Source: Woeseiaceae bacterium
GTDB lineage: Bacteria > Pseudomonadota > Gammaproteobacteria > Steroidobacterales > Woeseiaceae
Length of the DNA: 11,543 bases
NCBI GenBank assembly: GCA_022615525.1
Contig: JAKEGN010000420.1
Coordinates: 1-11,543, forward strand
Direction of reading: 5' to 3'
In this document: one piece after another, positions 1 through 6,934 of the stretch
Layout: each line of letters starts with the position of its first letter
Position numbering within the stretch: the first letter of the stretch is position 1
Position numbers and translations under genes: made by a program
Notes under the pieces: generated by a model
Database searches by the model: none
Told to the model about the DNA's origin: nothing
Seen by the model: the letters and a program-made list of their open reading frames with translations, nothing else

Positions 1-2
1 GC

Positions 3-353
3 ATGAAACTCGGCGATGTCGAACAGAGTATCGCCAACATGGCGAAACAGCAGGAAGAGGCGCGCAGGCACATACACGAACAGACAAAGTCACTGGAAAC
101 GAATGGCGCGGCTTCCTCGCCAGTGGCCAAGGATGATCTCAAGGAGATCGTGGGTATAGGCAAAGTGTTCGAACGCACTCTGCACGAGCTGGGCATCTTC
201 ACGTTCGAGCAGATTGCAAACTTCGGCCCCTCGGACATCGCCCGCGTGAACCTTGCGCTCAAGGAAAACAGGGGCCGGATGGAGCAGGACGACTGGATCG
301 GCCAGGCAAAAGAGCTGTATTTCAAGAAGCACAGCGAAAGGGTCGAGCACTAG
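3..353 (+). CDS. Small protein with helix-hairpin-helix-like domain (N-terminus uncertain)
   Basis: The reading frame begins with ATG two bases inside the window, so no ribosome binding site can be seen and the true start may lie upstream. As visible it is 116 residues. Residues 1-32 are charged and predicted helical (Gln/Glu/Lys/His-rich), possibly a coiled coil. Residues 44-107 resemble the small helix-hairpin-helix-like domain found at the C-terminus of various proteobacterial proteins: the hairpin is G-I-G-K-V-F-E-R-T-L near 51-60, followed by a conserved-looking F-x-Q-I-A (68-72) and a D-D-W-I-G-Q-A-K segment (96-103). In known relatives this domain follows unrelated N-terminal regions and is suspected of binding DNA or RNA, but its role is not established. 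The gene converges on the peptidase gene at 548, with a palindromic repeat between them. The domain assignment is by recalled pattern; the function is unknown. Confidence 0.7.
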   Translation: MKLGDVEQSIANMAKQQEEARRHIHEQTKSLETNGAASSPVAKDDLKEIVGIGKVFERTLHELGIFTFEQIANFGPSDIARVNLALKENRGRMEQDDWIGQAKELYFKKHSERVEH

Positions 354-384
354 GCCCAGCCACGACCGCCCGAATTGCCCGGAA

Positions 385-540
385 ACAGGGAAGCCTTGAC
401 TAATTCGTCTTTGCGAGGAGCGAAGCGACGAAGCAATCGGCAAAGCGCGCTATGCAATGCACAAGATTGCTTCGCTGCGCTCGCAATGACGGATTTCGCT
501 CGCAATGACCGGGCTTTCGAAAAAACCAGGGCTTCCCTGT
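385..540. repeat. Outer 11-bp inverted repeat enclosing a palindromic repeat
   Basis: ACAGGGAAGCC at 385-395 is exactly the reverse complement of GGCTTCCCTGT at 530-540. The arms enclose 134 bp that include the large palindrome at 407-490. The interval fills most of the gap between two convergent genes, so the folded transcript could block or end transcription from both sides, but there is no clear run of T after a compact stem, so it is not called an intrinsic terminator. The outer arms do not flank the second palindrome copy near 4637. Confidence 0.6.
407..490. repeat. Palindromic intergenic repeat, copy 1 (REP/MITE-like)
   Basis: An 84-bp imperfect palindrome. The left arm (407-438) carries GCGAGGAGCGAAGCGACG and then AAGCAATC; the right arm (465-490) is GATTGCTTCGCTGCGCTCGC followed by AATGAC. 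The arms pair with small bulges because the left arm has a few extra bases. It is closely matched by a second copy at 4637-4720. Similarity extends left of the palindrome by nine bases (398-406, GACTAATTC), giving 93-bp units that differ at about 10 positions. A partial third terminus, CGCTCGCAATGAC, repeats at 497-509, 19 bp after the one at 478-490. Repeats of this GCGAGGAGCGAAGCGACGAA type occur in many bacterial genomes; mobility and role are not established. Confidence 0.85.
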
Positions 541-547
541 CTTGCGC

Positions 548-1603
548 TTACTCCACCCCGAGGTGGAACAATGGGTAGCCGGAAAGCACAGGCTGCGGCA
601 GGGTCATGCCGATGATCTGGCCGTCGTACTGGGACGTCAGGACGTGCACTTCGTCAGTGACGGGGTCGACCACGTAACCCATGCGCGTTCCCTCCTTTAC
701 GATGGCTCCCATGGTGAGCTCCGGAAAGAAGAAGCCACCGTGCCCGCGAGGCACGCGAACCCACCGGGTCTTTTCGTAAATCTTCGGATGCGGGGGTTCA
801 TAGCCCGGTATTTCCGCCATGCCGAGATAATGCATTACGTTCCTGACGCCCTCCGTGCCACGCGCAACTTCCTCTTCCTGGAACAGCAGCGGTCCACCCG
901 CTTCGTAGATGATGGCTGGAATGCCCGCTTTGAGGATTTCGCCACGCAGGCTGCCATCGGGTCCGCCGCCACCCAGGATCATGCTGACACCGAAGTGGAC
1001 GGCAAGTTCTCTGGCGGCTTCGTTCTCCAGGTCGACACGTATCTGCGGATAGTTCGATCGAAGGTTCGAACCCGTGTGCAGGTCGACCAATGCGGTGCAT
1101 CGCGATGTCAGGTCGGTGAAGACGAAGTTGGCGACCAGGGAGGCCACGCTGCCGTTCGCGCTGCCGGGAAAAGTGCGGTTCAGGTCGCGTCCATCGGTCA
1201 TCTCGCGTTTCCGGTTGCGAAATCCGTCCGCGTTGACAAAAGGCAGCATATAAAGAGTGCCACTCAATTTGGTGGCATCGGTCTCCGCAAACACACGTCG
1301 CGCAATTTCCACGCTGTTGGTTTCGTCACCGTGTATCGCCGCAGTCACGCAAAGCGTTGGGCCCGCCTTGGCACCACGCGCCACGTACACCGGCATGTTG
1401 AGGTACGACGCCTCGAAACCACGCTCGCTGATCACCGGAAACCTGCCTTTTGTCCCCGGTTCCACCGAGTTCCCCGCGACCTCCATCGCACCCCAGGCGG
1501 CCGGTTCCGCGGCGCCGGCAACCGGGCACACGAAGGTGCCGAGCAGGATCAGCAGCAAATGCATGGATCTTGTTTTCACTGTTCTCTCCATTTGTAGTGG
1601 CAT
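548..1603 (-). CDS. Exported succinylglutamate desuccinylase/aspartoacylase-family (M14-like) zinc hydrolase
   Basis: A 351-residue protein of the AstE/AspA branch of the zinc carboxypeptidase fold, which removes acyl groups from amino acids or cleaves related amide bonds. Zinc ligands are visible as H-G-D-E (His91, Glu94) and D-L-H-T-G (His176); substrate-binding N-R is at 142-143 in D-L-N-R-T-F-P-G; the likely catalytic base is Glu234 in I-I-Y-E-A-G-G. A hydrophobic stretch near residues 14-31 ending in V-A-G-A-A looks like a Sec signal peptide, so the enzyme is probably periplasmic, unlike cytosolic AstE. Three ATGs are possible (1603, 1591, 1564); none has a strong Shine-Dalgarno sequence, and 1591 gives the most normal signal-peptide length. 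The longest form is reported. It lies 157 bp beyond the ABC exporter on the same strand and may be separately transcribed. The substrate cannot be read from sequence; astE itself is unlikely given the export signal and the lack of arginine-catabolism neighbours. Confidence 0.88.
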   Translation of the reverse strand: MPLQMERTVKTRSMHLLLILLGTFVCPVAGAAEPAAWGAMEVAGNSVEPGTKGRFPVISERGFEASYLNMPVYVARGAKAGPTLCVTAAIHGDETNSVEIARRVFAETDATKLSGTLYMLPFVNADGFRNRKREMTDGRDLNRTFPGSANGSVASLVANFVFTDLTSRCTALVDLHTGSNLRSNYPQIRVDLENEAARELAVHFGVSMILGGGGPDGSLRGEILKAGIPAIIYEAGGPLLFQEEEVARGTEGVRNVMHYLGMAEIPGYEPPHPKIYEKTRWVRVPRGHGGFFFPELTMGAIVKEGTRMGYVVDPVTDEVHVLTSQYDGQIIGMTLPQPVLSGYPLFHLGVE

Positions 1604-1760
1604 CAGGTGGGGCTCGGAGGAAAACCTCGCTCGTCCGTACCAAGCGACACGTATAGCTTAAGCCTGACCGTGGTGCGGATCGAGTGATGGATGGCGCGAC
1701 GGATCGAGCGGCGTACGTGTAAACCGAAATTCCGGTCTGGTAGCGCCGGGAGCCCGGGTC

Positions 1761-3554
1761 TCAGTGGCCTGTCCGTTGCCCGCCGGTCTGGACCGACCAG
1801 AGCGCCGCATAGATACCGGATTTCCCAAGCAAATCTGCATGGGTACCGCTCTCGACGATGCGGCCCTCATCCAGCACATGGATGCAATCTGCGTTGGCGA
1901 TCGTCGACAGGCGATGCGCGATCACCAACGTCGTTCTGGAGTGGGATATGCGCTCGAGTGACCGCTGAATGGCGGCCTCCGTTTCGTTATCGACCGCCGA
2001 GGTTGCCTCATCGAGAATGAGGATCGGCGGATCCTTCAGCAGCGCCCGCGCTATCGATAGCCTTTGCCGCTCACCGCCGGACAACTTCTGGCCGCGTTCA
2101 CCGACCACCGTGTCGTAACCCTGCGGCAGGCGCTCGATGAACTCGGTGACTTCGGCGGCCTCGGCGGCTGCTCGTATCTGTTCCGGCGTGGCATCGGGGC
2201 TGCCATAGGCAATGTTTTCCCGAATCGTGCCCTGGAACAGGAACACGTCCTGGCTGACGAGCCCGATACGGCGGCGCAGGCTATCGAGGCTCACGGCATC
2301 GATCGGCTGGCCGTCGATGAGTATCGCGCCGGAGTCCGGTTGATAAAAACGCAGCAACAGCTTGATCAGCGTGCTCTTGCCGGAGCCGGTCTGGCCGACG
2401 AATGCCACGGTGCTGCCGGCGTCAATCGTCAGGTTGATGTCGTGCAGCACGCGATCACTGCGGCCGTACGCGAAATTGACGTGCCGGAACTCGATCCTGC
2501 CTCGCACTGCAGCCAGCTGCGCTGCATTCGCCCTGTCGCGTATCGACACCGGCGTCTCGATCAGGTCGAGGATCCGCCGCGACGAGGCCATGGCGCGTTC
2601 ATAGAGATCCACGGTTTCCGCGAGATTGGTCAGCGGCCAGAGCAGGCGCTGGGTCAGGAACACCAGCACGCCGTACGCGCCGACATTGAGTGTACCGTTC
2701 AGCGTCATCCAGCCGCCGATCAGGAAGGTCGCAACGAAGCCTGCGAGGATGGCCATGCGAATCAGCGGAATGAAAGCCGAGCTGATCGCGATGGCCTTGC
2801 GGTTTGCATCGAGGTACGCGCCGCTATCCAGCTTGATGCGCTCGGCCTCGAAATTCTCGGTCGCAAAACTCTTGATGGTTGTAATGCCGGAAATATTGGC
2901 CGACAGACGCGCACCGAGGTTTCCAACCCGTTCACGGACCTCGGCATAGAGCGGCTGTGCGCGCCGCTGGAAATAGAAAGCACCGAAGACGATGACCGGA
3001 ATTGGCGTAAACGCGAGCAGCGCGATCAGCGGCGATATGGCAAAGAACACCGCACCTACGGCGATGACCGTCGTGCCGACCTGGATCAGGTCGTTGGCGC
3101 CGCCGTTCAGGAAGCGTTCGAGCTGGTTGACGTCGTCATTGAGGATCGTGACCAGGTTGCCAGTGCTGCGATCCTCGAAGTACGCAAGGTCGAGCTTCTG
3201 CACGTGCCCGTAGGCATCGAGGCGCATCTCGTGCTGCAGGTTCTGCGCGAGATTGCGCCACAGGATGAGATAAAGGTACTCAAACAGCGATTCCAGTATC
3301 CAGATGATAAGGGTCAGCCCGCCGAGCAGGCCAAGTTGCAACTTCGGATCCGTGATACCGAGCTCGGCAATGAACGAGGACTCCTGCCGAACGACAACAT
3401 CGATGGCAATGCCGATCAGTATCTCCGGCATGACGTCGAACAGCTTGTTCATGATCGAGCAAAGCGAGGCAAACACGATGCGGCGCCGGAAGCCGCGTGC
3501 ATAACGCAACAGCCTCAACAGGGCGGCGAAGGAAGTCTGGGCGGCGCTGCTCAC
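1761..3554 (-). CDS. ABC exporter, fused permease and ATPase (MsbA/LmrA-like half transporter)
   Basis: A 597-residue half transporter expected to act as a homodimer in the inner membrane, pumping a lipid-like or drug-like substrate outward. About six membrane helices fall within residues 26-310, followed by a complete nucleotide-binding domain: Walker A G-Q-T-G-S-G-K-S-T at 387-395, Q-loop Gln435, signature L-S-G-G-E at 491-495, Walker B I-L-I-L-D-E at 511-516, D-loop S-A-V-D at 519-522 and switch His547. All catalytic positions are intact. The start is GTG at 3554, only 19 bp after the adenine deaminase stop, with a weak G-rich stretch upstream (GGGGAATC); the next in-frame Met is residue 35, inside the first helix, so GTG is preferred. 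The arrangement suggests translation from a deaminase-exporter transcript. Family certainty is high. The substrate is unknown, and no lipid A kinase or other envelope gene next to it supports naming it msbA. Confidence 0.95.
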   Translation of the reverse strand: MSSAAQTSFAALLRLLRYARGFRRRIVFASLCSIMNKLFDVMPEILIGIAIDVVVRQESSFIAELGITDPKLQLGLLGGLTLIIWILESLFEYLYLILWRNLAQNLQHEMRLDAYGHVQKLDLAYFEDRSTGNLVTILNDDVNQLERFLNGGANDLIQVGTTVIAVGAVFFAISPLIALLAFTPIPVIVFGAFYFQRRAQPLYAEVRERVGNLGARLSANISGITTIKSFATENFEAERIKLDSGAYLDANRKAIAISSAFIPLIRMAILAGFVATFLIGGWMTLNGTLNVGAYGVLVFLTQRLLWPLTNLAETVDLYERAMASSRRILDLIETPVSIRDRANAAQLAAVRGRIEFRHVNFAYGRSDRVLHDINLTIDAGSTVAFVGQTGSGKSTLIKLLLRFYQPDSGAILIDGQPIDAVSLDSLRRRIGLVSQDVFLFQGTIRENIAYGSPDATPEQIRAAAEAAEVTEFIERLPQGYDTVVGERGQKLSGGERQRLSIARALLKDPPILILDEATSAVDNETEAAIQRSLERISHSRTTLVIAHRLSTIANADCIHVLDEGRIVESGTHADLLGKSGIYAALWSVQTGGQRTGH

Positions 3555-3573
3555 GCGATTCCCCGGCCGCCGG

Positions 3574-4608
3574 TCAAGCCGGGCCGCTGCGCCGGTTCGT
3601 CATTTCACTGACAAGCGCATCGAGCTCGCGGATATGCCGGGCTTTGTCGGCGTCATCCAGGAAACTGGCCTGAAAGGAATTTCTCGCCAGTGCGTGGATA
3701 TCGTCGGCATCCAGTCCCAGCGTTTCCTGGCAGCGCAGGTAGTTTTCGCCCACGTAACCGCCGAAGTACGCCGGGTCATCGGAATTGACGGTAACGCAAA
3801 GCCCGGCATCCAGCAGGCGCTTCAGATTGTGTTGCGCCAGCGTTTTGAAGACACGCAGCTTGACGTTCGACAGGGGGCAGACGGTCAGCGGAACCTGCTC
3901 TTTCACCAGGCGCGCAAGCAGTGCAGGATCTTCAAGACATCGCACACCGTGATCGATACGCCGGACCTTCAAGAGGTCCAGTGCTTCGACGATATAGGCC
4001 GGCGGCCCTTCCTCGCCGGCGTGCGCCACGGTCAGGAGGCCCTGCGATCGGGCTCGATCGAACACCGCCGCGAACTTCGAGGGCGGGTGCCCGACTTCCG
4101 AGGAATCCAGCCCGACTGCCGTAATGCGATCCTTGAACGGCAAAGCCTCCTCCAGCGTTGCCAATGCATCGGCGGCGCTCAGGTGCCGGAGAAAGCACAT
4201 GATCAGGCGAGAGGAGATGCCGAGGTCGTCCTCGCCTTTGTGCAAGGCGCTGCAGATTCCGTCGATCACCTTGCGGAAGCTTACGTTGCGTTCCGTGTGT
4301 GTTTGCGGATCGAAAAAGATCTCAACGTGACGCACGTTGTCCTGCGCCGCGCGTTCGAGATACGCGTAGGTCAGGTCGTAAAAGTCGCGCTCGGTCTGCA
4401 ATACCCGGGCGCCCGCGTAATAGATGTCGAGGAACGACTGGAGATTGGAAAACTCGTAAGCGCTGCGGATTTCGTTGATATCCGCGTAGGGCAGTGTGAT
4501 GTGATTCCGCCGGGCGAGGGCCATCATCAGCTCCGGTTCCAGCGTGCCCTCGATGTGCAGGTGCAGCTCGGCTTTCGGAATGCGTCGTATGAGTTCTGCC
4601 AGGGTCAT
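3574..4608 (-). CDS. Adenine deaminase (adenosine deaminase-like superfamily)
   Basis: A 344-residue cytosolic metal-dependent hydrolase, expected to deaminate adenine to hypoxanthine and ammonia in purine salvage. Visible active-site elements: metal ligands H-L-H (His16, His18), His196 with proton donor Glu199 in H-A-G-E-E-G-P-P, His220 in I-D-H-G-V, and Asp277/Asp278 in N-S-D-D-P. The segments F-F-D-P-Q-T-H-T (98-105) and D-S-S-E-V-G-H-P-P (168-176) are those of the adenine-specific subgroup (yeast Aah1 and Pseudomonas PA0148 type) rather than true adenosine deaminases; this rests on recalled family sequences. The ATG at 4608 is used because residue 1 lies just before the conserved N-terminal P-K-A-E-L-H-L-H; no strong ribosome binding site precedes it. 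A palindromic repeat begins about 30 bp upstream of the start, and the ABC exporter follows at 19 bp. If the subgroup call is wrong, the enzyme would be an adenosine deaminase. Confidence 0.92.
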   Translation of the reverse strand: MTLAELIRRIPKAELHLHIEGTLEPELMMALARRNHITLPYADINEIRSAYEFSNLQSFLDIYYAGARVLQTERDFYDLTYAYLERAAQDNVRHVEIFFDPQTHTERNVSFRKVIDGICSALHKGEDDLGISSRLIMCFLRHLSAADALATLEEALPFKDRITAVGLDSSEVGHPPSKFAAVFDRARSQGLLTVAHAGEEGPPAYIVEALDLLKVRRIDHGVRCLEDPALLARLVKEQVPLTVCPLSNVKLRVFKTLAQHNLKRLLDAGLCVTVNSDDPAYFGGYVGENYLRCQETLGLDADDIHALARNSFQASFLDDADKARHIRELDALVSEMTNRRSGPA

Positions 4609-4636
4609 CTTCGTTTAGGAAAGTTCAGACTAATTC

Positions 4637-4720
4637 GTCATCGCGAGGAGCGAAGCGACGAAGCAATCTGCAAACCGCGCCATACGACGCAGCAGATTGC
4701 TTCGCTGCGCTCGCAATGAC
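4637..4720. repeat. Palindromic intergenic repeat, copy 2 (REP/MITE-like)
   Basis: The second 84-bp palindrome is in the same orientation as copy 1 and has identical inner stems (GCGAGGAGCGAAGCGACG near 4642-4659; GATTGCTTCGCTGCGCTCGC near 4695-4714). Nine further bases on the left (4628-4636) also match copy 1. Differences cluster in the loop (about 4669-4693), as expected for a structure conserved by pairing. It occupies most of the 129-bp gap between the stop of the secreted repeat protein (4738) and the start of adenine deaminase (4608), so in the minus-strand transcript it would form a stem just upstream of the deaminase start. It could stabilise the upstream message or separate the two transcription units. 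Confidence 0.85.
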
Positions 4721-4737
4721 CGGCTGACCAACCGCCC

Positions 4738-6906
4738 CTACCTGCGCCGGCCGCCCGACGGACGTCGCATGGACTGCGGGCGTGCCGCCTGGCGCGTCGT
4801 TCCCCGCTGTCTCGCAGCGTTGTCACGATTCAGCCCGGACCGGTCGTAGTTGCCGGAAGTTGGCGCCTGCATGCGGTCTGCGGCACCTGGACTGAGCTGG
4901 TCCCTGCTCATGCTGTCCTGCTGCCATTGTCCGTTCTGGCGCGTCTGCCATTCGTCACCGGTGCGCCGGGCGATATTGCCGTCACGATCGGCGAACACAT
5001 CATTGGGCCGCTCCGCAGCGGGGCGCGCCTCTTTGAACTGTCGCTGCGCAGTTGCGGGGTCCGCATTGCGCGCCCTGTTCTCGCTGCGGTCGTACAGATT
5101 GTTGCGCGACTTATCGAGATCCCGGCTACCAGCCTGGTCCATGTTGTGGCTTACCCTGTCCCGGTTGCCGACATTCACGTTGTTGCCGATATTGATATCG
5201 CCGGTGTTGATGAATACGGGGCCGCGGTAGCCGCCGCCATAAAAGCCGCCGCAACATCCATAGGGCGGATACATGCCGCCGTAGCCACCGCCCCAGCCTA
5301 TGCCCACGGTGAAGAAACCGTTGGTCCAGCTCAGCCCGAAACTCCAGCCGGTCCAGGGGTTGTAGCCGACGTTGAATCCCCAGGTCGGCGGGCGCGGATA
5401 ATAGTAATGCCCGTAGTACGGCGGGTAATACCAGCCGGTGCCGTACACGGGCACTCCGTAATACGGGAACGACCACATGTATCCCGGCGTGTATCCCACG
5501 TACACGACCTCCGGCGTCGATTCGTAGATATGCACATGCGTCGTGTTGTAGACCGGCGAACTCGGCGGGATTTTCTGGATCTCGTCCTCCGGTATGGAGT
5601 CGGCGACCGTCCAGGGTCCTGTCGCGGAGGCGGAGCTGAACCATACGCCGTTGTCGACCGCGTAATAAAGTGTGCCGATCTGCAATACCTGCGCACCCGT
5701 GTTCACCGCATACGACACTTCGGTGCCGGAGATCTTCTCGAACTTCGGCTCACCGTCGTATTCGACGGTAAGTTTTGCCTCGCTGCGCTTGATTGCCGCT
5801 GTTTGTGGAATCTGCGCATCGAGCATTGCATCTTCGGCTTCCTCGGTACCCGCAACGGACGCGCGAAGACCGCCGATATCGGACGCCGGTGGAATGTCCT
5901 TGAAGCTCGCCGGCAATTCGTCGGCGCGGACGAAAACCCACGGACCGTACGTCGATTTCGCGCGATACCAGCGGCCGGATAACAGCAGGTACATGTTGCC
6001 GGTCGCAATCTCCCGCAGCCAGGGCGATTCGGTGTTTTGCACGTACAGCAGTTGCTCGCCGGCGACGAGTTTCCACGAGGGCGTTCCCTGGGTGACGATC
6101 AGTTCGGTGGGTTTGTTTGCAGTAACGATAGCCGGCGGGGAGTCGGGTTGCCCTTCTTCAGCTTTGACCCCCTGCAGCATTTGCGCCAGATCGGCCGGCG
6201 GTGCATCGGTCGCGGTCCACGGACCCATCGGGTCCTTCGCCTGGTACCAGAACTTGCCGCTGTATAAATAATGGTCCTTGCTGCGCTTCTTGCGCACTAC
6301 GGCCATCGGCGTGTTCAGGACGCGCTCATAATCGCTGTTCTCCACATCCGCATAGCGGGGCTCGCCGTCGTACGGCAACAACACGGCAAGTTCTTCCCGA
6401 AACACGATCTCCGGTGGGTCGTTTTTGAGCTCTTCGAGACTTTTCTTCTCCAGCTCTGCCGATTCGAGACTGGCCGACAGGGTTTCCAGCGACACCTCGA
6501 AACCCGTCGCCGGAATCGCGGCCTCCACTATCGCGGTAAAACGTTGTTCAGTGGCATCCGTCGAATCCGGCCAACGAACATTCGTCAGCTTGATATCGCG
6601 AATGGTTACCGTACCCCCTTCCTTGTCCGTATCGATCGTCGATTCGAACCAGAAAACACCGAAAATGGGCTCACTGTTGTCTTTGAGTTCTATGGCCATG
6701 GCGGCACGCGCACTGAGCACATTGCCCACGAGGCGTTCCGGTTGCGGCTGATACACGACGATCGTTCCCTCGTCGGCCGTGATCTCCTGCGGCCAGTCGA
6801 TAGCCTGGGCGGTGGCGGAGCAAGCCAGGAGAAACGCAAGCGTCGAGAGACGAATCATGGCGACCCGGACGTGTCCGATAACGAATTCTGTAGCAGCTTT
6901 GCTCAT
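4738..6906 (-). CDS. Large secreted protein with three internal repeats and a Tyr/Gly-rich segment, function unknown
   Basis: Starting at the ATG at 6906 this is 722 residues; the frame is open to 6954 (738), but 6906 has GGGAGG (6918-6923) 11 bases upstream. A hydrophobic run near residues 19-34 ending A-T-A-Q-A suggests Sec export. Three modules of about 70 residues follow, near 171-244, 268-339 and 378-449, each ending in a G-x-W-[FY] / G-P-W pair and then proline-rich I-P-P or A-P-P. Next comes a Y-V-G-Y-T-P-G-Y segment, a Tyr/Pro/Gly-rich stretch (about 475-564) with W-G and G-C-C-G-G, and a charged Arg/Asn/Gln-rich tail with D-R-D-G-N. I recall related proteins being labelled 'carbohydrate-binding family V/XII', but there is no experimental role I can cite, and no catalytic motif is visible. 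The sulfotransferase ends 28 bp upstream on the same strand, implying cotranscription. It is probably periplasmic or surface-associated. Confidence 0.85.
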   Translation of the reverse strand: MSKAATEFVIGHVRVAMIRLSTLAFLLACSATAQAIDWPQEITADEGTIVVYQPQPERLVGNVLSARAAMAIELKDNSEPIFGVFWFESTIDTDKEGGTVTIRDIKLTNVRWPDSTDATEQRFTAIVEAAIPATGFEVSLETLSASLESAELEKKSLEELKNDPPEIVFREELAVLLPYDGEPRYADVENSDYERVLNTPMAVVRKKRSKDHYLYSGKFWYQAKDPMGPWTATDAPPADLAQMLQGVKAEEGQPDSPPAIVTANKPTELIVTQGTPSWKLVAGEQLLYVQNTESPWLREIATGNMYLLLSGRWYRAKSTYGPWVFVRADELPASFKDIPPASDIGGLRASVAGTEEAEDAMLDAQIPQTAAIKRSEAKLTVEYDGEPKFEKISGTEVSYAVNTGAQVLQIGTLYYAVDNGVWFSSASATGPWTVADSIPEDEIQKIPPSSPVYNTTHVHIYESTPEVVYVGYTPGYMWSFPYYGVPVYGTGWYYPPYYGHYYYPRPPTWGFNVGYNPWTGWSFGLSWTNGFFTVGIGWGGGYGGMYPPYGCCGGFYGGGYRGPVFINTGDINIGNNVNVGNRDRVSHNMDQAGSRDLDKSRNNLYDRSENRARNADPATAQRQFKEARPAAERPNDVFADRDGNIARRTGDEWQTRQNGQWQQDSMSRDQLSPGAADRMQAPTSGNYDRSGLNRDNAARQRGTTRQAARPQSMRRPSGGRRR
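5215..5484 (-). other. Tyr/Gly/Pro-rich low-complexity segment of the secreted repeat protein
   Basis: This part of the secreted protein is dominated by Tyr, Gly, Pro and Trp, with runs such as W-Y-Y-P-P-Y-Y-G-H-Y-Y-Y-P near 5442-5400 and G-G-G-Y-G-G-M-Y-P-P-Y-G-C-C-G-G near 5290-5245. Such composition suggests a flexible or glycine-loop surface domain. The adjacent Cys-Cys is the only clear cysteine pair in the mature protein. Acidic residues are absent from the segment. Confidence 0.7.
5560..6396 (-). repeat. Three diverged ~70-residue protein repeats within one gene
   Basis: The modules are encoded at about 6396-6175, 6105-5890 and 5775-5560. Shared positions are a Tyr-Asp-Gly-Glu-Pro opening (modules 1 and 3; replaced by Gln-Gly-Thr-Pro in module 2), a central Asn-Thr, a Tyr-Leu or Tyr-Tyr strand, Gly-[Lys/Arg/Val]-Trp-[Phe/Tyr], Gly-Pro-Trp eight to ten residues later, and a closing proline cluster. 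Divergence is strong at protein level and no DNA-level repeat is evident, so the duplication is old. Confidence 0.7.
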
Positions 6907-6917
6907 TGTGTTCTGGT

Positions 6918-6923
6918 CCTCCC
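6918..6923 (-). promoter_or_regulatory. Ribosome binding site that decides the start of the secreted repeat protein
   Basis: GGGAGG on the minus strand, 11 bases before the ATG at 6906 and just past the sulfotransferase stop codon (6935-6937). The alternative starts at 6954, which would overlap the sulfotransferase, and at 6858 have no comparable motif. Confidence 0.55.
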
Positions 6924-6934
6924 GAACCACTCGA

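Noticed and set aside
398..509. The repeat near 400-510 as a CRISPR array or tRNA-like gene
   Set aside because: There are only two full copies, 4.2 kb apart, with no regularly spaced repeats, and the fold is a single long imperfect hairpin without a cloverleaf.
542..1597. A 351-codon plus-strand open frame
   Set aside because: It lies antisense to the peptidase gene, whose protein has intact zinc-site motifs. The plus-strand translation has no recognisable domain and is rich in His and Arg, as expected of a shadow frame in GC-rich DNA.
1604..1760. A terminator or repeat in the gap after the ABC exporter
   Set aside because: A short GC-rich hairpin near 1745-1758 has no following T-run. CGGATCGAG occurs twice (1676-1684 and 1700-1708), but that is too short to mean much. 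No other feature was seen in the gap.
2064..3611. A 515-codon plus-strand open frame
   Set aside because: It is antisense to the ABC exporter, which has every ATPase motif in order. The plus-strand translation shows only low-complexity Gln/Asp/Arg composition.
3634..4719. A 361-codon plus-strand open frame reaching into the palindromic repeat
   Set aside because: It is antisense to adenine deaminase and has no motif of its own.
4927..5982. A 351-codon plus-strand open frame
   Set aside because: It is antisense to the secreted repeat protein. Its Val/Arg/His-rich translation mirrors the Tyr/Gly-rich coding strand.
6792..6858. A lipoprotein signal (Leu-Leu-Ala-Cys) in the secreted repeat protein
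   Set aside because: The cysteine sits within the hydrophobic run and is followed by S-A-T-A-Q-A, a better signal peptidase I site. A lipobox cannot be excluded but is the weaker reading.
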